Under the pieces are notes generated by a model, which saw only the letters and a program-made list of their open reading frames with translations, searched no databases and was not told the DNA's origin. Both the position numbers and the translations under genes were made by a program. Below, piece after piece: positions 46,173 to 61,100 of a DNA stretch of 64,000 nucleotides. Source of the stretch: Gorsachius magnificus (lineage: Eukaryota > Chordata > Aves > Pelecaniformes > Ardeidae); assembly GCA_034008185.1 (NCBI GenBank), contig CM067084.1, positions 39,197,099 through 39,261,098 of the forward strand. The letters run 5' to 3'. Positions within the stretch are counted from its first letter, which is position 1. Each line of letters starts with the position of its first letter.

Positions 46173-49100
46173 CTTGAATAACAAAAGTGAATGTAGGATT
46201 CAGTAAGTGACAGCAGCTAACACATGAAGCATCAGAGACTATTAACAAATATTTAAACAAGTTGCTTCCTTCAGTTCTACTTTTGTCCATCTCAACTAAC
46301 TTTTGAGGGAGGGGGCAATCTACAACACCTTTAGATTTAACCTCCATTTTGCATGAGAAAGCAGGAAGACAAAGAAGTCTGGCTAAGCTTCATACCATGT
46401 ACACATAATAGTTACATATTTCCTGCTAGACAGTTACAGAAAAGTTGTAGTAGTACAAGGGTTCTTACTGTTTAACAAACTTAAAGTTAGTGAGCCAGAC
46501 AACATGCTAATAGATCTGTGACACCTTTTCCAAATACATTAGGAAGCTTATTTTAAGGAGGCATGGTATTTTTATTCAGCTGTGGGGTTCATAAGCTGTT
46601 TAAGACAGAAATTGCTTGATTAACCTGAAATAACATAAATGATGTACTACTATATACAGTGATACTATCTGTCACAATAGCATTAACAGCATCAGCACTG
46701 AACAGTTGTGCTATTCCAGATCTACCTCACATACAGCTAACCTCCCACTTCAAATATCTCCGGGTTTTAAGCATCCTTCATTTTTAATTAGGTTAGTACC
46801 ACTGCAACATTAAGTAAAGCCAAGATAATTGACAAAAATCTGTAGAAATACAGAATTGTCAAATCTATAATTAGGAGCTTTTAAGAATAGAGAAAGAACA
46901 AATACCAATGCCTGAGCATATTCCAGTCTTCCCTAACACATTATTTCTTCCTAGCTGACTTGGGAATCTGCCTTCTTGGTACACATGTGAGCATCTTGGA
47001 GCTTAGAAAGTTGCTCCTCAGCCTTGCAGCATTTTGCGGAGGAACATTGCCCCTTCTATAGTTCTTAGAAAGTGCTGACAAAGACAGCTGGAGTGGAAAA
47101 AAGCCTAGGCCTAATTAAAAACTTACTGTAGCTAAGCTGGAAAAAATGAGAACAGGTCTCAGGCAGAAAGCTTGCAACCTTAACCAGTAATCTGCACTAC
47201 CAGCTTAAAGCACCAGAAGAGGTCCTGATCAGTAGCTTAGGTTATAGGGGTCATAATATTCAAAAAACATTCCTATAACCAGGGTCAACTGAAGGGCTGA
47301 CAGGATTCACTTTTCAATAGACCTTAACTCTCAAGGGAAAGAGCGTCAGAGTTGTATAGAGCTGAATTGAAATAACTGTTTTGCAATTAGTTCTCAGAGG
47401 AAGTTTGCACTCTAATCAAAAATAATCAGAGTCTTTTCCTCAGCTGGTCATTGTTGCAGACTCATTCTCTGGGCATTTCAGAATTTCTCAGGGGACAAGC
47501 TGAATGAGAAAGGAACGAAGTCCACCATGCATTCATCATGGTGTTTATATCAAGATGGAAGTCAGATATTGTATCAAAATTTAAGACCACTCTAAACCCT
47601 TCCTGTATCCTGGACATCTACTTCCAAGTTCCATAAAAACATGTGCATTTGTGACACCAGGGGAAGTGCCAAAGTATTAGTCATCTCTGCATTTCAACTT
47701 TTTACTAAGGTACACATACAGAAGCAAGTCATACTGTATTAGACATTTCTTCGTAAATTCTTATATGCAATTCCATGTTACTTTTGATGATTGATTTTTG
47801 TTAAGTCATACCAGACGTATTTCAGCAACTGGAAGATGTTCAAGCAGTCAGAAGGTACACAAGGGACAAACAAGCTTGAGTCTCAGTGCTTGTGAAGTTA
47901 ATGTTGGATAGCTTCTCCGTCTCCCTGCAAACCTCCTTACCTCTTCAGTGCCCCACCCACCTTTAAGTTCCTTCCCAAACTAGAAATATATTCCAAATCC
48001 CTTGCTAGAATCTCATGTCCAACTGCTGACACAGAACACAGCTGCAAAGTTTTCTTCTTCATCTAGCAACTTCCCACAGTATATTTCCTTGCCTGAAACT
48101 GGTTGAAGAAGCTAGGCTTCTGTAGGCATACTTTAAGTAACAGTTTAAGACACCAATATCGCTCCTCAAACTCCCATATCAAGCCAATTAACACACATTA
48201 AGCATGGTTATGTATAGGACATTAAAGATTCATGCTACCAACCATACATGGTCAAATCATTCCTGTCCTCATGTTTGAGGATTTCTGTATCATAACAAGT
48301 TGCCATTACTACATAGAAAGTACAAGATTGTGCTACTTCTCATCTGTGCATGTAACATAGCAGCCTTAGGCATATAGTTTCTTCAAAACTATTATTCCCA
48401 CCTCTGCTTTGGTTGAAAGTTTTAAGATTATATGTAAATCTACAGAAAGTAATGCAATTGCATTAGTACATGTTACCTATATACCACAGCTGAACACAGC
48501 ACAAGTTAATACAGAAACTCTTACCTGAATCCAATTTCTGAGGTAATGTGACTAGGGTAGGCATACATCTTTTCTTCTTCAATTATGTCAGGTCTTGGCT
48601 TCGCATGATTGAAGTTGCTTATTTTCACTGCAACAAAGTTTTATAAAGTAGTTGGAAAGCAACCAAAAAAAGAAAAGCCTTATCACCAGCCTCCAAGGTA
48701 AAAACAAAAAATCTGTAACAGATGATAAGGTTGCCTTAGGATAAGACATAGAAAGATAAGGGAATCTGGGGAGTTGGGAGGAAGTAAAGAAAAAGCAGAA
48801 TCTCTCTGCTCATTTCTGGAATGGCATTGATTATAAATTAGTGGTAGGGTTTTTTGTTTGGATTAGTGGGGTTTTTTTTCAGCCTTGCTTCTTGAAAGAC
48901 CACAGTGAAGTGAAGACCTGAAGGGGGAAGCTTGATCATAGTGCTTAACGTCTGCAAAGTCCAGTCTGTCACCTAAGAAAGGGTGAAACCTTAGCTGCCT
49001 TTGAGAGGGTAAGGAGATTCAGTCTCCAAATTCAGGCCATAAATTAAGCAACATGCCATAAAAAAGCTGTAAAAAATTTTGATACTAGTAGGTCAGAACT

Positions 49101-52100
49101 TCTAACTTAAACTCTTTGATAAATGCTATTTTAACTAGACTACCTGCAGTGCAGCAGCAACTTGTCTGCCTACTGTAGAACTGGGGCAGACTTGCTATAG
49201 AAATCCACTAAGTATTCAAACCAGAGTGGCTCTGTGATCACATTGTGAACCTTGCAATGTTGGCTGTCAAAACCAGAAGTCATTCCTGGGCACTTGTGAA
49301 TAAAGTTTAAGATTTAAATTTAAACAGATATGGAATGGGGATGGTAGGGGTGGGCAAAGCTGTAAGCACCCTCTGCATTATTTCTAGAAGGAAGCTGAAA
49401 ATATTTGAAGGCATTCAATGTCAGATCCTGATTCAAGGAATGTACCTAGATATTTGGAGTATGCGTTCTAGACTCTGCAGTTAGGGCTGCTTGTGAAGCA
49501 ATACATCTAGTCCCACTAAAAACATTAGAGTCTGACTCCATGAGAAATTCACACTACTGCAGCAGAGAAAGACTGTCCTTACAAGTCAATAACATGATGG
49601 GGTTTATTACAGGCCACCCTGCTAAAACAATGCAAAGACCCTCCAGACGTTAACTACAAGTTAGGCTCAAAGCTTAGTTATTTCTGTGATGGTATTCCTC
49701 TACAAATAAAGCCACAAAGGAATGAATGTGGAATTCCCAACATGAATTGTTTGTGGGAATGTTAGGGGGTTTTATTCAAGTGATATTAGAAGTATGCAAG
49801 AACATAATTAAATACATACATTTAGTAAACCTGTTAAAGCTTGCCTCCCTATCCTATCAATAACAAACTTACAACAGTAAGCTGACTTTTAGAGCTGTCT
49901 ATCATACTTTATTCCATGCACATTTACCTCACTTTAATGCTTTGTGTGCCAAGTCTGTTCTAGGTCAATCACAGCAATTCCTTGTAGGCTTCTGAATCCC
50001 TGCCTCTGCATCCTACAGCTATATATACACACACACTGCTGAATGGAGACTTCTAAGAGACAGTAGTACTTCACAGGACATTATGCATAATAATACATAA
50101 AATGGCTCCAACAAGCAAGAAATATCTGGAATTACAACCAGGTATTCCATGCCACCACTTTCATTTGTGAGGCAGTAATATTTAAATGAAAATAAGTCAG
50201 AACCTTCTACAGGTAAGCATTTATACCTCATTCTAGTAGTTAAAAAATAATTATTCCACAATAGAGAAACAATGTATGAACAAGGACTACCTTCCCTCCA
50301 AAATTTAGGAGGGATATACTAACACAAGAAAGGGGCCAATCATGAGTTGTTAGTGTAAAGTGACCTTAATCTCCTCATTGTTGCTCAGCTACATTAGCTG
50401 ATGCTATCTTAGCAGTAAGTGGTATCTGGCAAGCACCTGCCTTGGAGAGGGGCACTTTAACCCTGAGCAGAGGACTGCCCTTAAAATTATCCTCCTAAGG
50501 AAGCTCCATGCTTCCAGTCACACAGTCTACTCTGAGGAAAAAAAATTACCTAAGTGTCACTAATTACTACAGATTCTCAGACTATTTTCAGAACTGGCCA
50601 AATACAATTGTTTTGCTTCAGTAGAGCTTTAGTTTGATGCTTATAAAGTTTAAAACCCTGAACCACCCCCACCACAACATGAGACAGACATGCAGGCAAT
50701 TTCTTAGCTTACCTCAACACATATTGGGATGGAAAACAGGAAAACAAGTTACATTACTCACTGGAAAAGGCAACCTAAGGTGAAGGAGGTCTCCCCCATC
50801 TTGAGACAAGTGTTAAGTTACATAAAAATTAATCCTGGTTTTGCAAAGCAAGCTTTAGAGAATGAAGACTGTTGTTTTGGGGCTGCTAAGGAAATAAGGT
50901 AGCTGTTGTCAAAAGAAACTGCCTTACTCCTTCCTAGCAATGCAGCTCTGTCCCTCCTTCACCTTGGTTCCAGGACTCACCGGACCCTTCTTCAAGCCTC
51001 CTTCAGCTGGAAAGCAAAACATTGCAGCCCGCAACTTCCTAGTGTGCGTTTGTTAATGGATTTGGTGGGCACAGGAACTGGGACAGTGCAAGCTAGGAAA
51101 CAGACCCATTTGGTGACAAATAAGCAGAAAAGTAGTTTGAGAACTCTTATGGAAGTCCAGGCTCAGACCTTACTACTGTGAAGGCCAACTTTCATTGCAG
51201 TTGCTTATCCTTTTCTGCCAGGCTGAGACACAGAATGTAGCTCTTTGAGCTCTATGAGGCATCAGGGTAATAAATAACATTTCACTGGAATTCCTGACAT
51301 TCTATTAAAGTTTTGCAATTTATCTCTTATTTCCTGAGTTTCCCAGGAAAGTAAGTATGAGTAAGCAAAGAAGTGATGATCTCCAGCATTCTTGAAATAG
51401 TTCTCTATGATTGCCATGCTTGTGTTCCTTCATCATTGCCTTTATTCCTCCTGAGGACAGTTAGTCTATTTGAGCCATGCTTGTGCATTCAGGGGAAAGC
51501 CTGACAAGCCTGCAGCATACAAGTACGCAGGGGCCTGAAAAAGGAGGTAGTTTGGAGCAAGGACCTTACTTCTTGGTGCATTTTGATTTCAGTGTTGTTG
51601 CAGGAGAATCAAGAACAGTTTATTTCCTAGATGACCAGGCTACTTGGTAGTATTTCACTGTGTGTCATTACATTACTAAAAACATACCAAAGTTTTCTTC
51701 TCAAGAAAAGACATTCTAGATTAATTATTGATTATGAAATCACAAAAGTCAGATCAACACAAATACTGACCACCATAGAAATGGCTTTTACTTTAACTTC
51801 TAAGCTTCATGCAGTCCTGAAGGAAGTATTTCCACAGTCATTCTTACTGTTTGATTAGAAGTCAGGAGCAAACTATTAGTTTTACCCATTTTTTCCCTCC
51901 CAGAGAAACCAGTGATACTGAGGCTACTTAGCTAAAGTGTCATCTCCTTGTTTGTAGCTGTAAATAATCAGAAATCAGTATCTCAGAATCAGGAATAAAA
52001 ACTAACTCAAGAGCAGGAACTACATGTCATTTAAACAGACATGGAGCTCACAGTAAACATTTCTAGTTTTCTTCAAAGAAAAATAATTGCATTTTTTAGT

Positions 52101-55100
52101 ATCTTGTACCTTTTAGTGTTTTTTTAACCCAGTTATTTTCATTTGAGTTTGTGCAAGCCATAAACCCAAACAGTTTAAGATGAGATTAAACTATTTGGTT
52201 CAAGCATTTATTAATCAACATTTTAGATAATCCTGCAATAGTTTAATGGAAAGAGGTTTATCAAGTCTTGATAAGTTACACCAAGAAGCAGATAACCTTA
52301 CAAGCCAACAGTGACAGTAAAAAGCAATGCCTCACAGCTTTATGATGCAGTACCTTACTTCAGTATTAGCAGAGATTCCAAAAGCCATAATTTTTTAACA
52401 TTCATTAGAGGGAGTCTAACATTTAGTGACAAAGAGGAACCAAAGCTTTAGGTATAAGACCAGGGGAAAAGGAAGAGTCTGGAGAGTAAGGCACATCACT
52501 ATCAGCTATGCAAGTCCCACATGTAAATCCCAGAAGCAGTTCTGATAAAGCCAACTAGCTCTTACTGCTTCACAGCTTGTGGTGCACACATTTGAAAACA
52601 CTGCTAAACAGGCAATCATGTTCACAAGACACTTCTGCAACAATAATGCATTTATCACCACTTCACTGTATCAACAGTTTTGAGGTAACGTGGAGCTTTC
52701 ATTTAGCAGCACTTGGAGACCAAATCAAGCCTGACAGCCTCACTTTAGAATTGCTTTAGTTCTCCTTCTACAAGCACAGAATCATTATGTGTTTATAGTT
52801 GCAGTTAAATGTCTTGGGGTACACCAAGTGAGCTACTGTGAGGGCAAACAAAACAGTTCAGTAACAACAGTCTCACTCAAGAAGGCAAAAGTTGCCTCTC
52901 ACCTGTGTAAATCACTAGGCATGTCAGGGAGCTAATCAGCTCCAGACTCAGGACTCCCAGGATAAGGTACAGGTACAGTTTACTGTGATCAGGAAAGGAA
53001 TGCTGCATTGACAGAATCAAAAGCAGGGATGCATTACCTAGAAAACAAGTGATATTTTACAGGTCTAACAATTTCATTAGCTGTTGAAAACAACTTAGTA
53101 CTCTGTCATCCCCAGTATCTGCATTAGGCTGCAAGATTTACAGTAACGGTTTTCTATTTCATACCATACTTGCCTCTTTGGCTCATCTCCTTACACAGGT
53201 GATGCAAGCTGACAACAGCTGGCAGCAAAATGAGGTTTCATCATTTGACTGTAATTGTAGAGAGTTACGAGTTCTCTTATAGATTTTTCTGACTTAAACA
53301 AGAGTAGAAGAAATGCACTAGAAATACCTAATCTACACATAAGGGCTTAAACAGTTTCTAGCTGCTGAACTGTCAGGTTGGAAGTGGTATCAGCAGCATT
53401 AGCATGGCAGGGAATTTGCAGATATGGAGCTAACCACAAATTCTTTACATCAAGAGTCCACAGCACACAACTGATTGCACCTGAACATGTACACATGCCT
53501 GAAGTTTGTCTGGTAAGGGAGAAGTGGGCTTCACTTAAGACTGAAAACAGGGCTAAGTATTCCAGATCACATTGCAATAGGCAGAAATAGTCCTTTTACT
53601 CTTTTGAAACATCCTTAAGCCTGCTGTAGCCTTATTTTGTCACTGCATTCCAAACACATCTTCAGAGCTCTACCTAGTGGTCAGAACCTGAAGTTCTACA
53701 CTCTCAAGCTTACCAGCTCTTTTACTGACTGGGCAGAAAGAAAGCTAGGTTATATATAAGTAGTACCATCAAACTTACCAGTTCTTGTGAAAAAATTTCT
53801 ACTCCAGTTATTCAGAAGACTTACAGAAGGGAGGTGGGATTATAAGAGGCAAAAAGCCCCCGTAAAAGCCACTACTGTTTGTTCCCCTTTCCTCTGCTAT
53901 TTCTGTGTGAAAAATCCCCTCAAGTTAAATGGATTTTAGATTTGTTGAAGTAGTTGATTAGAAAAGCTACACCAGCTAATTGTACCAACACTTCTTTCAG
54001 CTTCACTAGCCAGGGATGTAACTTAAGGCATATAGGGTTAAACCACTCCCATACACCACCCTTTGTACTTAGAAAGTAGAAAAAGTCGGTCAGAAGTGGA
54101 GCTGAATGTTACATGTAGCCCCACTGGAGATTAAAAAAAGAAATCACTTATTTTACTGATTTCAGACAGCTGTTGAGCAACAGGCAATTCAAATGTTCCT
54201 ACTTGAATTGCTGAGCTTGACAAGAAAAGAGTAGCACATTTCTTGGAAGGACCAGCAGTCTTGCTGCATACCCAACTAGACAAACAAGCATGCAAATCCA
54301 GATCCCTAGCAGCCAAATACAGACCTTGCTGGCTGAACATTTTATGGCTGAAGACTAGATGTGAATGAGCATGTTCTACTCAACTTTACACTTATGGGCA
54401 TTTTTTCACTACAAAGAGTTCTTTACAACATGTATCTGGCAGGCCAGAAAGGTCAGTCAGGTGGCCCATCTGACTAAAATAGATAGTATTTATAAGTGCT
54501 CATAAGCAGGTTTTTAGAAGTTTATACATAAGTGTATAGCATATGTTATGAACTGTTCAGTCTTTCATTGCATCACAGTTCAAATCTTTAGAAGAAAAAA
54601 AGCAGGAAAAGAAGTTCACTTCACCTGTGGAGTGTATCAGCAGTGGAAGTCTTTTTAGATGTCTTGTTGATCGGTATATTGAGAAGTAACCTCTGCTCTT
54701 GACTTTACTGTGGTGGTGCTGGATGTATCGTTCAAAAACGACATGCAGAGTCCACAGGATTACTTTTGCAACAATTATGGCAGTCTGCACTTTAAGTGGG
54801 CGAGTATAGTTTCCAGGGCATTTATCCTGATTTGGGTTGGGGTAAGAACAAAACATAGCTGCTAAAAACACCAGAATGACATAAGCAACCTGGAAGAGAA
54901 AGGAAGAAAGGGGAAAACTCAGTCACCATTTAACAATATCAAAAAAGACAGACTTATGCATTACTTTATGAAATTGTTTTATTGGAGTTGAGAGAACATA
55001 TAAAGCATTAGACACTTACTACAACCACTACATGTCATTCTGTGACCATACTGATGACTGAAATTACTAAATAGTAAGCCTGGCTTCCAGGAGGACAACC

Positions 55101-58100
55101 AGTCTCCAGCTGAACAGAGCTGAGAATCAACACTCTTCCCAGAATTTTCTCTAAATCTATTTCACTGTCCCGAGTCTCCCCTTTGTAGTGAATTTACTTA
55201 TTGCTGGACCTTCTTTACTGCATCTTTTTACTTTAAAAGGGAACTTGATTTATACGACCTCAAAATAAAAAAAAAAAAAAAATCACATCTTTAGACTCAT
55301 TCAATTACACTTGCTACTGCTCTGCAGGACAGCCTCATGTCTTATTGGTACAGTGTACATTTATTGAAATTTATATTTCACAAGTGAAAGTCAACCCTTT
55401 ACTACAGGCACTAAAAATAATCTCCAGTTTTTGACATTAGAAAAAAGTGAAACAACATCATAGTAACTTACAAATTATTAACACTAGGTAGGTATCTTTG
55501 CCAGCTCATAAATATACTAAAGAATGATTACCATCAGATTTTTCCATTTTGCTCAGAACTTGTCAGAATGACCAGACTATAATCAGTCAGATTATACACA
55601 CATTTGTCCTTTCAGGTTAGTGCCATTATGCCATAACTTTTCCTGTTTTCTAGACTTTTCTCCAAGTTTTCATCAGTGAGCATCAGCAAACTTTTGGCCA
55701 ACTAGAAAGCAGAGTCTTGGGCACACATTATCTGGGGTATATACACAGAGCTTTTTTAGATCTTTATAGAAGGTTTTTGTCATAGAAAATACTTTCTCTA
55801 CTGTTTTCATTCTGTGAACAAGAAGATATGATACTTCCTTATCCTGGTTCATTCTACAGAATAGGAATATTTTAAAAGGGAACTGGAAACAAAAAACAAC
55901 TCCCACCAATACAGAAGTAAATTGAGAGCTTCCATAAACAATAAAAAAAAATCAATTTGCCTCAAGTCTGCAGAAGTACAATATCTCTAATATACTTAAG
56001 TGTCCCGTGTTCTGCATCTCATAACTGATAGAAATACATCAGAACTGAGGATGGAGGGTGGAGGGAAGTATCTGATCTTCATTTGCTAGCTTTGTTTCCA
56101 TGCTTAATTCTATGGACATCGAAGAGCCCACCACCCCCTTGAACTTATTTTTCAAATAACCTTAATCTTTCAGAACCACTTTACTCTTGATATGAACTGC
56201 CCTTAGCTTGCTCTGGTTGTAAATAGTTAGGTAACTGGAGGGAGGAAGAAGGGGGAATAACTCACACAATTATGAATACCTAAAAGAGACATTATAGAGG
56301 ACAGACAGGGTAGAAGGTAGGAGAAAGGAAGTGCATTCTATACTACCCATAAAGCCATTACTTCAAATGCAAGTTAAATCCCAAATTATCTTGAGACAGG
56401 TTAATTAGATAGATTAAGAAGTGAAATAAGAGGGAGGGTTATAAACAAAACATTTATTTAATCTATTATTTTACCACCTCAATCTCTTACAAAGCTGAGA
56501 ATAATCCAGCTAAGGCATATTTTACTTGGTCCGTTTACTGTTCAGCTTGCCATTTTAAAGCAGTAACACATTTAGTTCTACTCCCTCCAGGTGTTAGGAA
56601 CATATTTCAGTACAGAAAACTGCTATATTAAACTGATACAAGCAGGAATGGCCTAGCATGGCAGCTCTACTAATCTCCTACAGCAGTGTATACAAGAGGA
56701 AGCAGGTGGCTGGCATTAAGGGTGACATTTATTAAAGTTGTTTTGCTTACATTTTAGGGTAGTCCAACAACCACCACTTCACCCCACTACAGGGGATTTT
56801 TATATACAAAGTTATTCTTGGAATAGCATTTAAATTCAGTTTTGTGTATGGGCATACACAGAGGGCATTAAGGAAAGACAGGGTTAATAAAATTATTTCT
56901 AGCCTGTACAGTTTACACTGCTCTCCTGAGTCTTTGGATAGGAGCCAGAAGCCTGCAGAAAAGCAAGAGATGGCAAAATGAAAGCCACTCAGAAACCCAG
57001 CCCCACCATACTCCAGCTTGTCCTACCCACACACTCCAGAATTGCATTAACTAGGCAGCTGCACTGAAGCAGCTATTTGCTGCCTAACTCTGTTTCTTGG
57101 CACAGGAAGGTGGAGAAGAAATACTCCCAGTTACACACAAATTACTTTAGAGATGCATTACAACTCTACCATATAATACTATGATGGCTTAACTTCTCCA
57201 GGATACTTGCCCTTTGGCAGGCTGTACGTCAAGCTAACCTGGTGTCTCCATGTTCCACAAGGTTTGTGCGCATTTGCAGAAGCAGAGGGGAAGAAAATCC
57301 AATAAGCTTGTTTTCCCCATCCATCTTTTCAGCAGGAGAGACAACACCATTTCATATGGCAGTTATAATGCTGTATTTCACCAACAGAAAAGGATACTTC
57401 ACTTTGCTCCAAGGCCACTGCAGCAGGTTCAGCAACAGCAGCAAGACTTTACCTGGAAAAGTGCGTGTTGACAGAGGCCTCAGCAGTTTTCTTTCTCTTC
57501 ACCTCCCCATACTTCTTTCATTTGCAGGAGAGGGGAAGTGATGGAGACAGACAAGACAGCAGTTACCTAGGATCTGGGTGACTGACATTTGGCTACATCA
57601 GTTATGGTAGTAGACAGCAATGCCCCAAGGCTAGGTGAAAAAATGTTTACTGCTCTACTACCAATAGGAGTGTCTACCTTCGTAACAAAGACTTCAAGAG
57701 CCACCTGTATGGGATGGCCCCAGTGTTCTTCTGGCAGTGGAAGGGAATAAGACTAGATACACTAACCATTGGCAATTTTGGCAGTTTGTTCAACAGAACA
57801 GTGGAAGTCTTTCCCAAGTCTACCTGACAGACAGAATGATGTTTCTTGATATTACTAAGCAGCCCACAAAACATTTACTTCTACAACTAAAAGGCCAGGG
57901 CATATTGTTTGAACAGCTTTATGCAGCTGCCCAGAGATAGACCTTAGAGGTTGGTATGTGCTTTTAAAGTTCTGGCAGGGACTATGTTTTACAGAGCACT
58001 GGGCACAGCATTTTTTGTTAGACCTCAGATGAAGCTCTAACATAGCTAGCATACATTACATGTGTCTTGTGCACTCTCTGGCTTTATACATATACCACAT

Positions 58101-61100
58101 TCAGGTCAGTGGTAGTGGCATTATAGAATCATAAACATTTAGGTTGGAAGAGACCCTTATGATAGAGCCCAGCTATCTACCTAACACTGCCAAGTCCACC
58201 ATTAAACCACATCCCTAAGCACCGGGAAAGTACCATTTCAGTTAGAGCTTAGGGTCAGAGCTCTTCAGGCTTCCTTCTTCATGTTTGGTTTCCACATGCT
58301 CACAACCAACAATAAGCCTCTTCAGCTTACCAAGAAGAAACTTGCTACTGAGCAGGAGTCTCTCTACTTCTGTCTACCAGCCTCAAAAAGGCCTTCACAC
58401 TGTTAGGTACAAGATCTGTCCCTTATATCCATAACCCCCAGAAGTCAAAGCAGGAAGTAACATTTGGATTCCTTTATCTCTCCATCCACTACCACGCAAA
58501 AGCCCTGGATCAAGTCCAACTTCACTTGTTTAGTTACCACAAGAAATACCTTAAAAGTCTTCCCTTTGACATCAAATTCACCCTCCAGAAGGCACAGCAT
58601 CAAAATTATCATGGCCCTCTAACTAGTCTATGCACTTCTACAGCAGTAATTTGTTTTAGAAGTACATTTTCAGCAGCACAGAAGAACTACTACTTAACAG
58701 GCTTTTCTTCCTATCAAGATGCGTCACAGCATGTTAGCACCAACAAACAGAATGAGAACACAGCAAGTATCATGTAGCATATACATTATCAAAAGTCACT
58801 GGCAATTAAAACTTTACTGTTTTGGAAGAACAGTGTGTGAAAGTCTCAGGAGCACTGTCTATGTGAGCTGTAAGCATTCAGAATAGACACAGCAAATTTT
58901 CCATAAGGAAATCATGCTTCTTAAAACTTACATGTATTAGCAACAGAAAATTGCCAAGGAGAACTGCTGGGATAGCATGAAATTTTGGCCTCAGTTGGGA
59001 ATGCAATGTATGAGAAGAAGTAAGCGGTGCATCCAGTAGAGGATCATCTTCCAGACTCTGTGTTATTTCCAAGGAACCCTGGAACAGAAGGGAAGGGCAA
59101 AGAATAATAACAGGTAAGCTCTAAAGTGAAGTGCAAAGTTTTAGCAATTTCCTGTTAGCAAATCAAGCTTTAATGGAAAAAAAACTGGGTTAGTATCTTG
59201 AGACACGCTCTTAAATTCTAGGTAAACTCTCATCACATCTTTATGTAACCCAGCCCCTGAGGAATCTGACACTGATCTAGCTGCCAACATCACACCGAGT
59301 CTTCAGAAACTTTAGTCTTTAAAATATATTAAAGAAGTATTTGAGCATCACTCAGAGAGGCCATAAGCATTAGGATGTTTACAGGAAAAGGTGGAAGAAG
59401 TGACAGTTAAAGTCTCTCACATACTTTATGCAGGTACTGCAAAACCCCTTGTTATTCTTACTTCCATCCAACTATAGTTAGAGGCAGTAAAAGAGACAGC
59501 TGCAGTGTACCAGTAGGAGTTTCAAGTGATTCAGCCACTGACACGTCAAAAGACCTGCAGCAGTAGTTCAAACTGAACCCATGCAAGAAAGAAACAGCAG
59601 TTCACAGAAGGAAGATGCTACCAAGTGCTGGGCAAGACAGTCTCTGCTTTCACTAGACAGCATGAAGCCCTTACTTGTCATGTTGGCACCAAGTATCACA
59701 GCTTTGACTTCACATCCAGCTCAGTTGTTTGGACTATGTAAGTTTCAAGAAGTACCTTTCACATAAAAAAATGTAAGAGGTAAAAATTAAGTATGGGTGG
59801 AAGGAAAAGCCTTTCCTTGCAGCCAAGGAACTTACCCCATTGCTATGCATCCCTGCTCCTTCCAGGCCAGGACACAGTCATTCAGTACATCTTAAGTTGA
59901 ACACATGCAGCCATTATGAATACTCAAACTGCTCAAGTTCCCCTCTTAGCATCCTATCACAAGACCTATGACTTGCTTGCCTCAAAAGATAAGCAACTCA
60001 AAATTCCCAATCAAGTTTTGGCTGCTCCTCTCCTGAGTGATACCAACCAGAGCCCAGAATAACAAGACAAGGACACACCCCACTCCAGACTTCTCACTAT
60101 TCAGAGACACACACCAGGGTTCACTGGGATATTTACTGTTTTTAAACTGAGGACTTCTTGCCATGACATAGCAGTATAAGCCTCAAGACAAATGAGGCAT
60201 GTCATTCTTCTAGATGCTAGCACAAGAAGAGAGAAATAAAGAAGGTTTTGGATTAGACCTAGGTTTATACTTCATATTAACTGGGCCGATGTAGATCAAT
60301 TCCCTGGTGTTATTTCACCTACAGACAGCTGCCTACAGCAAAGGAACTAGTCATCAAGGCTTATTTCAGTCAGCAATCAGTTTTATTTTAGTATTGCGAA
60401 TACCACACTTTTGCAGCCATAGAAAAGAATGTACAGGCCTCCCTCACCTATTTGATAACTTTTAACTAGCTTAGCCTTTGACTGTAAACAACCCTCACTG
60501 AAATACCTGCCTGGTAAGATGAACTTTTACTGCAGACCTAAAGTTTTACAAATGGCACTCCTCTTAAATCACCATTATAAAATCCAGAAGGACAAGTACA
60601 AAGATGCCCTCTGTCCCTCATCCCCCATTTTTAGGGGCCAGGTATAATTTTAAGCTCTGCAAGTAAGCATGCAGGACCAGCACTCCAGCAGCCAAGACAT
60701 CTTGCCTCATTCCTCCAGCACAGCATTAATAGCAGAGTTAACAGCTCACACCTCCCACAAAGGCAGCAGTCCTCCTCAGGACAACATCCTTTATCTCATG
60801 AGAACAAATTAACCCAGATCAGCACACTCCTTGCAGACAGAGCTTTATCAGAATATGTATAGCCATGTTACTTACTGTGAGACCAGCTACAACTCATCTT
60901 CACATCCTGAAATACAGCTAGTGTTAGGAAGCACCGGGTGCCATAACCTCCCCGAGTAGATATTATTACAGGAAACATGGGGAGGAGGGGAATTAAAGCA
61001 AGAGAGACTAGGATGCCATGCAGTCAACCCAGCATTAAGAAAAATCTAGTAAGTGTCCCAATTAGATCAAACACAGGCTTCATTTAATTAAGATGAGCAA

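Larger units (their letters stand above)
46173..58931 (-). other. TMEM192 introns 2-5
   Basis: Introns of about 2.4 kb (46173-48524), 4.3 kb (48628-52902), 1.6 kb (53038-54624) and 4.0 kb (54890-58931). I recognise no nested gene or RNA. The only repeat I can name is the CR1 piece in intron 2. Confidence 0.6.
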